A stretch of 9,152 bases of DNA from Bacteroidales bacterium (GTDB lineage Bacteria; Bacteroidota; Bacteroidia; Bacteroidales; UBA12481). The notes beneath the pieces are model-generated. The model was not told where the DNA came from. It ran no database searches and saw only the letters and a list, made by a program, of their open reading frames with translations. A program made the translations under genes and the position numbers. Of this stretch, positions 1 to 5,621 are shown in pieces. The stretch spans positions 1-9,152 of the forward strand of contig JAGHDB010000093.1 in NCBI GenBank assembly GCA_021160155.1, in the 5' to 3' direction. Within the stretch, counting starts at the first letter, position 1; each line of letters begins with the position of its first letter.

Positions 1-768
1 AAACTGGCAAGCGGATTGGAAGGGAAAGGCCGGATGGAAGAACCTGAAGCTATCGTGCAATGGCTGGAACAATTCTTTAAAAAAAAAAGCCGGTTTAACG
101 GTAAACAGGTACTGATTACCGCAGGCCCTACATTCGAAAATATTGATCCGGTTCGTTTTATCGGTAATTATTCTTCGGGAAAAATGGGCGTGGCCCTTGC
201 CAATCAACTGGCTGAAGAGGGTGCATCGGTTACTCTGATACTCGGACCGGTTAGTCAGGAGGTGAAAAGCAGGATTAGATCAGCTACTGGTCATCATGGA
301 GCGATCACTGTGCATGAGGTCATATCTGCCCGGGAAATGTGGGATCAGGCAAATAAATGTTTCGCTGACGCGGATATCGGGATTATGAGCGCTGCCGTGT
401 CGGATTTCAGACCTGCACATCCGGCCGGAGAAAAAATCCGGAGAACCGGCGAAATACTGCACCTGGATCTGCTTCCCAATCCGGATATTGCCTTTGAACT
501 GGGACAGACAAAACGTCCCGGTCAAATACTGGTCGGATTTGCCCTCGAAACCGGTGAAGGAGTGAAAGAAGCCCTGGAAAAGAAAAAGCGGAAGAATATT
601 GATCTGATCGTATTGAATACGCTGAAACATGAAGGCGCCGGATTCGGAACCGATACCAACCGGATAACCCTGATCGGTAAAGACAATAATCCCAGAGAAT
701 TTGAGTTAAAATCTAAGAATGAAGTCGCCCGCGATATTGCGGATGCAATCAATGAACTTTATAATTGA
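1..768 (+). CDS. coaBC: CoaBC, phosphopantothenoylcysteine synthetase/decarboxylase (5'-truncated by window edge)
   Basis: This bifunctional enzyme joins cysteine to 4'-phosphopantothenate (CoaB) and decarboxylates the product (CoaC), steps two and three from pantothenate to coenzyme A in the cytoplasm. The reading frame is open to base 1, so the gene starts outside the window; the TTG at 16 is not a credible start. 255 residues remain of a protein that is usually about 400, so roughly 145 are missing, including the CoaC active-site His and flavin-binding part. Visible residues 1-20 are the end of CoaC (LASGLEGKGRMEEPE). After a lysine linker comes CoaB: the nucleotide-binding ITAGPT stretch near residue 40, GNYSSGKMG at 55-63, AAVSDFRP at 131-138, and the catalytic-loop KNIDLIVLN at 198-206 with the expected Lys. 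The linker is encoded by a run of ten A residues (79-88). The DUF4835 gene follows on the same strand after an 87-bp repeat-filled spacer. Identification is secure from the motifs. Confidence 0.97.
   Translation, partial: KLASGLEGKGRMEEPEAIVQWLEQFFKKKSRFNGKQVLITAGPTFENIDPVRFIGNYSSGKMGVALANQLAEEGASVTLILGPVSQEVKSRIRSATGHHGAITVHEVISAREMWDQANKCFADADIGIMSAAVSDFRPAHPAGEKIRRTGEILHLDLLPNPDIAFELGQTKRPGQILVGFALETGEGVKEALEKKKRKNIDLIVLNTLKHEGAGFGTDTNRITLIGKDNNPREFELKSKNEVARDIADAINELYN
79..88 (+). other. A10 homopolymer inside coaBC at the CoaC/CoaB junction
   Basis: Ten consecutive A residues encode the Lys-Lys-Lys linker between the two enzyme domains. Adding one A gives a stop four codons after the three lysines (KPV then TAA). 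Losing one A gives a stop after eight more codons (AGLTVNRY then TGA). Either slip would leave a CoaC-only protein. Runs of nine or more A are known sites of RNA polymerase slippage in bacteria; whether it happens here is inference. Confidence 0.5.
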
Positions 769-781
769 AATGATTAAATTT

Positions 782-826
782 TCTAAACCATCTAAACCAT
801 CTAAACCATCTAAACCTCCTAAACTT
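782..826. repeat. 9-bp tandem repeat, five copies, unit TCTAAACCA
   Basis: Three perfect copies (782-790, 791-799, 800-808) are followed by TCTAAACCT (809-817) and CCTAAACTT (818-826). Weaker 9-bp relatives, TCTTAAACT at 834-842 and CCCTTAACA at 843-851, continue almost to the next start codon, so nearly the whole spacer between coaBC and the DUF4835 gene is repeat-derived. The plus strand of the array has no G. There are no unique spacers between copies, so it is not a CRISPR array, and it forms no hairpin. It probably grew by replication slippage and may vary in copy number between strains. Confidence 0.9.
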
Positions 827-855
827 TTTAATCTCTTAAACTCCCTTAACAGGTT

Positions 856-1776
856 ATGATGAGAAAATCTTCCCGGATACTGCTTCTCCTTCTGCTATTC
901 ATGGTATCGGCTGCTCAACATCTTGCAGCCCAGGAACTAAACTGTATGGTTAGCGTGGTTTCGCCCCAGGTACAGGGAAGTAACCGGGAGGTGTATAACA
1001 ATATGCAGAAAGCTATCTATGAATTCATGAACAACCGGGTTTGGACCGATCATATTTTCAAAGAAGAGGAGCGAATTCAATGTAATCTGATGCTGAACAT
1101 TACCGAACGGATCTCTGATGATCAATTCAGAGCTACCCTTCAGATCCAGTCGAACCGACCGGTTTACAATACTTCCTATACCACACCGGTATTGAATTAT
1201 CGTGATAATGATGTGCAGATCAAATATGTAGAGTTCATGCCGATGGATTTCAACGAGAACGGGCAGAATAACAGCCTGGTGGCACTACTGGCATTTTATG
1301 CCAATATTATACTGGGACTGGATTATGATACATTTTCGCTTGAAGGAGGGACGCTTTTCTATCAACGGGCTGAGAATATTGTAAATAACTCATCTAATGC
1401 ACCGGAACCGGGATGGAAAGCCTATGAGGGCAATAAAAACCGCTACTGGATGGTTGAAAACCTGCTCGACGGCAAATACAGTTCGGTACGGGAGTGCCTG
1501 TACCGCTACCATCGCCTGGGGCTCGACCGGATGTCAGAACGGGTGGATGAAGCGCGGGCTGAAATTGCCGAAGCATTAGTAAATATGCGCTCCGCTTATC
1601 GTGAAAACCAGTCGGCCATGATCTTTCCGCTTTTCTTTACCGCTAAATCTGATGAAATTGTTAATATCTTTTCCCAGTCGTTCCCTGATGAAAAATCAAG
1701 GGTCGTCAATGCTCTGAAAGAGATCGATCCCGGTAACAGTGCCAAATGGGAACGGATTCAGAAAGCGGGGAATTGA
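856..1776 (+). CDS. DUF4835 family protein (PorD-type, type IX secretion-associated)
   Basis: This is a 306-residue exported protein of the Bacteroidota-specific DUF4835 family. Some databases call members PorD and link them to the type IX secretion system, which moves proteins with C-terminal sorting signals across the outer membrane; that role is family knowledge and is not shown by this window. An N-terminal signal peptide is clear: basic MMRKSSR, a leucine-rich core, and likely cleavage around AAQ-E near residue 26. No lipobox Cys is seen, so the mature protein is probably periplasmic or attached to the outer-membrane inner face. Recognisable parts are the N-terminal strand pattern with VQGSNREVYNNMQKAIYEF near residues 40-58, the central LLAFYANIILGLDYDTFSLEGG, and the tail FPDEKSRVVNALKEIDPGN. 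Starts at 856 and 859 (MM) are both possible. The coaBC-DUF4835-recN order is, as I recall it, common in this phylum, which supports the call. Both flanking spacers are short tandem repeats. Confidence 0.88.
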   Translation: MMRKSSRILLLLLLFMVSAAQHLAAQELNCMVSVVSPQVQGSNREVYNNMQKAIYEFMNNRVWTDHIFKEEERIQCNLMLNITERISDDQFRATLQIQSNRPVYNTSYTTPVLNYRDNDVQIKYVEFMPMDFNENGQNNSLVALLAFYANIILGLDYDTFSLEGGTLFYQRAENIVNNSSNAPEPGWKAYEGNKNRYWMVENLLDGKYSSVRECLYRYHRLGLDRMSERVDEARAEIAEALVNMRSAYRENQSAMIFPLFFTAKSDEIVNIFSQSFPDEKSRVVNALKEIDPGNSAKWERIQKAGN

Positions 1777-1792
1777 GGGAGGATGTTGGATG

Positions 1793-1839
1793 TTGTAGAG
1801 TTGTAGAGTTGTAGAGTTGTAGGGTTATAGGGTTTAGAG
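1793..1839. repeat. 8-bp tandem repeat, unit TTGTAGAG, three perfect copies plus degenerate ones
   Basis: Perfect copies lie at 1793-1800, 1801-1808 and 1809-1816, followed by TTGTAGGG (1817-1824), TTATAGGG (1825-1832) and a shortened TTTAGAG (1833-1839). The bases before it (GGATGTTGGATG, 1781-1792) are similar in composition. It fills the 86-bp spacer between the DUF4835 gene and recN, and the array has no C on the plus strand, the opposite skew to the first spacer repeat. No spacer sequences and no hairpin are present. Confidence 0.88.
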
Positions 1840-1862
1840 TTATAAGATGTTATTTTTACCGA

Positions 1863-3521
1863 ATGCTACAGTCTCTTTCTGTTAAAAATTATGCCTTGAT
1901 ATCCCGGTTGGAAATCGGGTTCGCCAAAGGATTGAGTGTGATTACCGGCGAAACCGGCGCCGGAAAATCTATCCTGGTTGGGGCATTGGGATTGCTGTTA
2001 GGGAAGAGAGCTGATACCGGAGTACTGAAAGACCGCGATCAGAAGTGTATGGTTGAAGCCGGTTTTAATCTGGATGGATTAGGATTGGAACCATTCTTTC
2101 AGCAACATGATCTGGATTATGATTCAAACACCCTGATCCGGCGCGAAGTTACATCCCAGGGTAAATCCAGGGCATTCATTAACGATACTCCGGTAGTACT
2201 TGCTACACTGAGAGAACTGGCAGAAAATCTGGTGGATATACATTCTCAGCACCAAAACCTGATACTCAATCATGAGGATTATCCGCTGCAGGTAATCGAC
2301 CGTTACGGTCATCTTGAAAAAGAGGTGGCACAGTATGAACTAACTTATCATCATTACCAGGAGATCAGACGTGAGATGAACGATCTGAAGGACAGACTGG
2401 CGAAAGCACGGGAAGATCAGGATTATTACCGGTTTCAGCTGACTCAGCTGGAGCAGGCCCGTTTGCAGGAGGGTGAGGTCGAAGATCTTGAATCCCAACA
2501 GGAGTTACTGAGCCATGCCGAGGAGATCCACTCCCGACTGGCAGAATCGGTATCCAGATTACTGGATCAGGAACCGGCTGTCGTGCCTGAATTGAAACAG
2601 ATCATCCGGCAACTCACTCCGGTATCACAATATGCATCAGATCTGAGCGAACTCCTTAATCGTTTGGAATCCAGTTATATTGAATTGGAAGATCTGAGCA
2701 GGGGTCTTGAAAACCTGGTTCAGACCATTGAGGTGGATCCCCTGCAATTGAACAGGGTGAATGAACGATTAGATCTGATTAACAGCTTACTGCAAAAACA
2801 TCAAGCTAAAGAGGTGAGCGAACTGTTTCAATTACAGCAGCAGTACCGGAAACATTTGGATGAGATTGAAACATCAGATGAAACTATGAACAGCCTGTCT
2901 GAGGAGTTGAAAAAGCAATCGGAGAAGCTGAATCAAATGGCTGAAGTACTTTCGGTACACCGGACTAAAGTAATCCCCCGCTTTGAAAAACAGGTCATGG
3001 AATTACTCAGGGAATTGGGTATGCCTCATGGAATGTTTCAAGTGGCTCATTCACGTGAAGACAATTACCAGGTAAACGGAATTGACCGGTTGCAATTTCT
3101 GTTTGCCGCCAATAAAAACCAACAACCTGAAGAACTGTCGAAAGTGGCTTCAGGGGGCGAAATCAGCCGGTTAATGCTGGCCATTAAGTCGCTGATCAGT
3201 GACTCATTGAACACACCCACACTGATCTTTGATGAGATTGATGCCGGGGTCTCGGGAGAAATTGCTTTCAGAATGGGATCGTTGATAAAGCAGGTAGCCA
3301 CCGGACGTCAGGTGATTAATATTACTCATCTGCCACAGGTTGCTGCCAAAGGAGATCATCATTATGTGGTTTATAAATATGATGATGATACCACTACCCA
3401 TACCAGTGTAAAACAACTCAGCGCCGAAGAAAGAATCACCGAAATAGCCCGACTACTCAGCGGAGAAACCATCACCGAAGAAGCTCTTAACAATGCCAAA
3501 ACCCTCCTGTTGAACCCCTAA
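1863..3521 (+). CDS. recN: DNA repair protein RecN (SMC-like ATPase)
   Basis: RecN is a cytoplasmic SMC-like ATPase recruited early to double-strand breaks, where it tethers DNA ends or sister chromatids for recombinational repair. At 552 residues it is complete and of normal length (E. coli RecN is 553). The split ABC ATPase head is intact: Walker A GETGAGKS at residues 29-36, the Q-loop-like IHSQHQN segment, the signature ASGGEISR at 429-436, Walker B LIFDEIDAG with D457 and E458, and the H-loop THLPQV with H489. Residues about 155-375 are rich in E, K, L and Q and form the paired coiled coil that links the two head halves. The ATG at 1863 places Walker A at the usual distance from the N-terminus. 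Just upstream, TATTTTTA (1851-1858) matches seven of eight bases of the Bacteroidota -7 box TAnnTTTG, so a weak own promoter is possible. No LexA-type operator was recognised. It converges on fabI across 66 bp of hexamer repeat. Confidence 0.98.
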   Translation: MLQSLSVKNYALISRLEIGFAKGLSVITGETGAGKSILVGALGLLLGKRADTGVLKDRDQKCMVEAGFNLDGLGLEPFFQQHDLDYDSNTLIRREVTSQGKSRAFINDTPVVLATLRELAENLVDIHSQHQNLILNHEDYPLQVIDRYGHLEKEVAQYELTYHHYQEIRREMNDLKDRLAKAREDQDYYRFQLTQLEQARLQEGEVEDLESQQELLSHAEEIHSRLAESVSRLLDQEPAVVPELKQIIRQLTPVSQYASDLSELLNRLESSYIELEDLSRGLENLVQTIEVDPLQLNRVNERLDLINSLLQKHQAKEVSELFQLQQQYRKHLDEIETSDETMNSLSEELKKQSEKLNQMAEVLSVHRTKVIPRFEKQVMELLRELGMPHGMFQVAHSREDNYQVNGIDRLQFLFAANKNQQPEELSKVASGGEISRLMLAIKSLISDSLNTPTLIFDEIDAGVSGEIAFRMGSLIKQVATGRQVINITHLPQVAAKGDHHYVVYKYDDDTTTHTSVKQLSAEERITEIARLLSGETITEEALNNAKTLLLNP

Positions 3522-3524
3522 CTC

Positions 3525-3584
3525 ACACCCACACCCACACCCACACCCACACCCACACTCACACCCACACCCACACCCACACCC
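3525..3584. repeat. 6-bp tandem repeat ACACCC, ten copies, G-quadruplex-prone on the minus strand
   Basis: Ten head-to-tail copies fill the 66-bp gap between the recN stop (3519-3521) and the fabI stop (3588-3590). All are perfect except copy six (3555-3560), which reads ACACTC. On the minus strand this gives two blocks of GGG runs separated by TGT: five runs before the interruption and four after it. Each block fits the classic pattern of four G-runs with 1-7 base loops. The G-rich strand is the one carried in fabI mRNA, and it is the template strand for recN transcription. No ordinary hairpin terminator is present between these convergent genes, so a roadblock role for the repeat is possible but unproven. 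Confidence 0.95.
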
Positions 3585-3587
3585 ATC

Positions 3588-4430
3588 TCACCATTCATCT
3601 GGAATGATGTTTTCAAGTAACTTGTTATAGACACCCATCACTCTGGCACTCATCCCCATATTGGAGAATCCGCCATCGTGAAAAAGGTTTTGCATAGTGA
3701 CTTTACGGGTCAGGTCAGAAAACAAAGTGACACAATAATCAGCACAATCGTTGGCATCTGCATTGCCGAGGGGTGACATCCGGTTGGTAAAATCATACAG
3801 ACCGTCAAATCCGCGAATACCACTACCGGCAGAAGTCAGGGTGGGCGACTGTGAAACCGTATTCACACGAACATGTTTGGAACGGCCATAGATATACCCA
3901 AAACTCCTGGCAATACTCTCTAACAGGGATTTTGCTTCAGCCATATCGTTATAACCGTAGAAACTTCTTTGAGCGGCAATATAGGAAAGGGCAACTATCG
4001 ATCCGTAATCAGCAATGGCATCCATCTTCTTAGCCGTTTGCAAAAGTTTGTGCAACGACAAGGCTGAGATATCCAGGGTTTGTGAAAAGTATTGATAATC
4101 CAGATCGTCGTAAGATCGTTTTTTCCTGACATTAGGTGACATACCTACTGAATGGAGGATAAAATCGATTTTACCACCTAAGATTTCCTGGCTCCTCTTT
4201 AACAGGTGGGAGAGATCCTCAATTTTGGTTACGTCAGCCGGAATTACTTCACTGCCTGTTTGCTCAGCCAGTTGGTCAATACTTCCCAAACGGATCGCAA
4301 ACGGGGCATTAGTGAGTACAAAACGGGCGCCCTCTTCATGTGCACGTTCGGCAACTTTCCAGCCGATTGATTTATCATTCAGGGCGCCAAAAATAATACC
4401 CTTCTTGTTTTGCAGTAAATTATAAGCCAT
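3588..4430 (-). CDS. fabI: Enoyl-[acyl-carrier-protein] reductase (NADH), FabI
   Basis: FabI reduces trans-2-enoyl-ACP to acyl-ACP, the last step of each cycle of type II fatty acid synthesis, in the cytoplasm. The 280-residue protein is a classical short-chain dehydrogenase/reductase fold. It shows the FabI-style dinucleotide site GIIFGALNDKSIGWKVAE at residues 11-28, the ADVTK acidic/adenine pocket near 65-69, FILHSVGMSP at 90-99, and the catalytic set Y150, Y160 and K167 in the FabI Tyr-x6-Lys spacing (YNDMAEAK). The C-terminal NLFHDGGFSNMGM is also typical. The SYxAAQRxFYGYNDMAEAK version matches what I know of Bacteroidales FabI. It begins 12 bp after the PepSY gene stops and is probably co-transcribed with it and the lipoprotein. 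Its 3' end runs directly into the G-rich complement of the hexamer repeat. FabI is the target of triclosan and related inhibitors in other bacteria; sensitivity here cannot be read from the window. Confidence 0.96.
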   Translation of the reverse strand: MAYNLLQNKKGIIFGALNDKSIGWKVAERAHEEGARFVLTNAPFAIRLGSIDQLAEQTGSEVIPADVTKIEDLSHLLKRSQEILGGKIDFILHSVGMSPNVRKKRSYDDLDYQYFSQTLDISALSLHKLLQTAKKMDAIADYGSIVALSYIAAQRSFYGYNDMAEAKSLLESIARSFGYIYGRSKHVRVNTVSQSPTLTSAGSGIRGFDGLYDFTNRMSPLGNADANDCADYCVTLFSDLTRKVTMQNLFHDGGFSNMGMSARVMGVYNKLLENIIPDEW

Positions 4431-4442
4431 ATATCCGGGGTT

Positions 4443-4997
4443 TTATAGGTAAAGCAGCAATAATATCAAAGGTACGATAATTCCAATTGCGGTATAAATA
4501 CCTCCCAACTTACTGATACTGTGTTTGCCCGATCTGATGAGAAACAGTCCGGTTACCGAAATAATGATCCAGGCCACACAAAACAGGTCTGAGAACCATT
4601 TCCACCAGACGCCGGGATTGTAATGAAGAAAATTAATCTGAAAAAATAAAGGCCGTTTACGGATTGTTTCAATTGTTCCTATACTTGAAGTAAGGTTAAC
4701 CTCCAGGCTGCCATGCTGAAGAAAAACTTTCAACAAATCGGGTTTCGGGAAGTAGTATTTCTTGTATTCGCCCTTCATATCCAGATCGGTCAGCAGATCT
4801 TTTACCCATTGAGCATCAATTTCAGCACGTGTAGCCGGTTCACTCAGGGTGATCTCATAACGTTTGATCTGGTAATTGGGATTAAAATCCCGGATATGAT
4901 TCAGGGTCAATCCTGAAATACCGTAAATAACAGACATACCGAAAAAAAGGTATCCCAAATCACGATGCAGGATACGGATCAGCTTTCTGATTTTCAT
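4443..4997 (-). CDS. Small PepSY-type transmembrane protein
   Basis: This 184-residue inner-membrane protein resembles the PepSY-associated TM-helix family. Three hydrophobic helices are visible at about residues 14-34, 134-154 and 164-183. The loop between the first two (about 100 residues, probably periplasmic) is the small PepSY-like part. Residues 4-34 (RKLIRILHRDLGY through LTLNH) are the typical opening of this family. Histidines H11, H34 and H125 (in FLHYNPG) sit at or near membrane boundaries. Larger PepSY-TM proteins such as FoxB bind heme through conserved His and reduce iron-siderophores, so a heme or redox role is a reasonable but untested inference; this protein is much shorter than those. 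It lies 17 bp after an exported lipoprotein and 12 bp before fabI. The ATG at 4995-4997 (read as CAT) gives a good membrane N-terminus. Confidence 0.82.
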   Translation of the reverse strand: MKIRKLIRILHRDLGYLFFGMSVIYGISGLTLNHIRDFNPNYQIKRYEITLSEPATRAEIDAQWVKDLLTDLDMKGEYKKYYFPKPDLLKVFLQHGSLEVNLTSSIGTIETIRKRPLFFQINFLHYNPGVWWKWFSDLFCVAWIIISVTGLFLIRSGKHSISKLGGIYTAIGIIVPLILLLLYL

Positions 4998-5014
4998 AAT
5001 CTATAGTCAGAATT

Positions 5015-5524
5015 TTATTTTTCTTCTTTGACTGAAACTGCTTCCACAGTATAAATCGAAATGTATCCTTGATCACTGGCCGCAATCTTTTGACGAAGTG
5101 TGTTGATTTGTTTTTGTTTGTTTTCTGCTTCACTATCTCCTTCATGGCTCTGTCCGCCTTCTCCTTTATGCATGACTTCTTTGGATTCTTTCCCCAAATT
5201 ATCAAGGTAAGCCTCGTCGATCTTCTGTTCACGAATATAACCGGTTACAGAAACATTCGACCCTTCAAGTCCTATATCAAAAGCGGCCGTTTTATTTCCG
5301 GCTACTATTTTAACCCGTTCTTCACCCAGAAAAAGCCGTTTCCCCGATTCACGGCAAACATGTACCGCCATTCCGTTTATTTGCACCAACTGATCAACAA
5401 ATTTTGGAGCCTCGGTATTAAAGTTTGCAGGAGTTAGTACCACTTTAGGCTCCTGATTGTTATTTCTGTTCTGGCACGCTGCTATGAGTCCGGCCAGCAC
5501 AAAGAGGAATAGTAATTTTTTCAT
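5015..5524 (-). CDS. Lipoprotein with predicted OB-fold-like domain, function unknown
   Basis: This is a 169-residue exported lipoprotein. The signal peptide MKKLLFLFVLAGLIAAC ends in a lipobox (LIAAC), with C17 as the lipidated residue, followed by an Asn-rich linker. Residues about 28-108 have a strand-rich pattern like a small OB fold: VDQLVQINGMAVHVCRESGK, RLFLGEERVKIVAG, AAFDIGLEGSNVSVTGYIRE. The stretch HVCRESGKRLFLG with C57 is the most distinctive part and could be a redox or metal site. Residues about 110-145 are a very hydrophilic segment rich in K, E, G, Q and H (H119 and H127), looking like an insertion before a last strand YISIYTVEAVSV. I do not recognise a named function. It is first in a tight minus-strand unit with the PepSY membrane protein and fabI, and its promoter faces that of the 7TM-HD gene. 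Pairing with a PepSY protein suggests an envelope job, perhaps heme or metal handling, as an inference only. Confidence 0.85.
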   Translation of the reverse strand: MKKLLFLFVLAGLIAACQNRNNNQEPKVVLTPANFNTEAPKFVDQLVQINGMAVHVCRESGKRLFLGEERVKIVAGNKTAAFDIGLEGSNVSVTGYIREQKIDEAYLDNLGKESKEVMHKGEGGQSHEGDSEAENKQKQINTLRQKIAASDQGYISIYTVEAVSVKEEK

Positions 5525-5548
5525 AATTAATTAGAATTGATTGAGGCG

Positions 5549-5604
5549 CAAAAATAGTATAATATGATTGATTATAAGTTGTGGCGGAATAAATACTATT
5601 TTTG
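5549..5604. promoter_or_regulatory. Divergent promoter region with 12-bp perfect inverted repeat
   Basis: CAAAAATAGTAT (5549-5560) and ATACTATTTTTG (5593-5604) are exact reverse complements separated by 32 bp. Each arm contains TATTTTTG reading outward, a perfect match to the Bacteroidota sigma-ABfr -7 consensus TAnnTTTG. The minus-strand box (5549-5556) lies 24 bp from the lipoprotein start and the plus-strand box (5597-5604) 17 bp from the ATG at 5622. No well-spaced -33 TTG was found: the nearest plus-strand TTG, at 5579-5581, is only 15 bp from the box. The arms may simply be two similar promoters, or a symmetric operator shared by both. Confidence 0.55.
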
Positions 5605-5621
5605 GAGATAATTTCATCATT

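Noticed and set aside
16..18. TTG at 16 as a real start of a CoaB-only gene.
   Set aside because: The frame is open upstream, and residues before and after it (LASGLEGKGRM) match the conserved end of CoaC, so it is an internal codon of a gene cut by the window edge.
782..826. Possible CRISPR-like array (the same thought for 1793-1839 and 3525-3584).
   Set aside because: Units are 6-9 bp with no unique spacers and no cas genes are visible; these are simple tandem repeats.
3851..4425. Plus-strand open frames opposite fabI.
   Set aside because: They are shadows of a highly conserved FabI coding sequence with an intact catalytic set.
5069..5437. A 122-codon plus-strand open frame with hydrophobic stretches.
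   Set aside because: It lies antisense to the lipoprotein, which has a clear signal peptide, lipobox and domain pattern; the hydrophobicity comes from the complement of its charged codons.
5568..5621. An upstream TTG start for the 7TM-HD gene.
   Set aside because: It would add 18 atypical residues, would begin upstream of the likely -7 box at 5597-5604, and a good ATG at 5622 directly precedes the membrane anchor.
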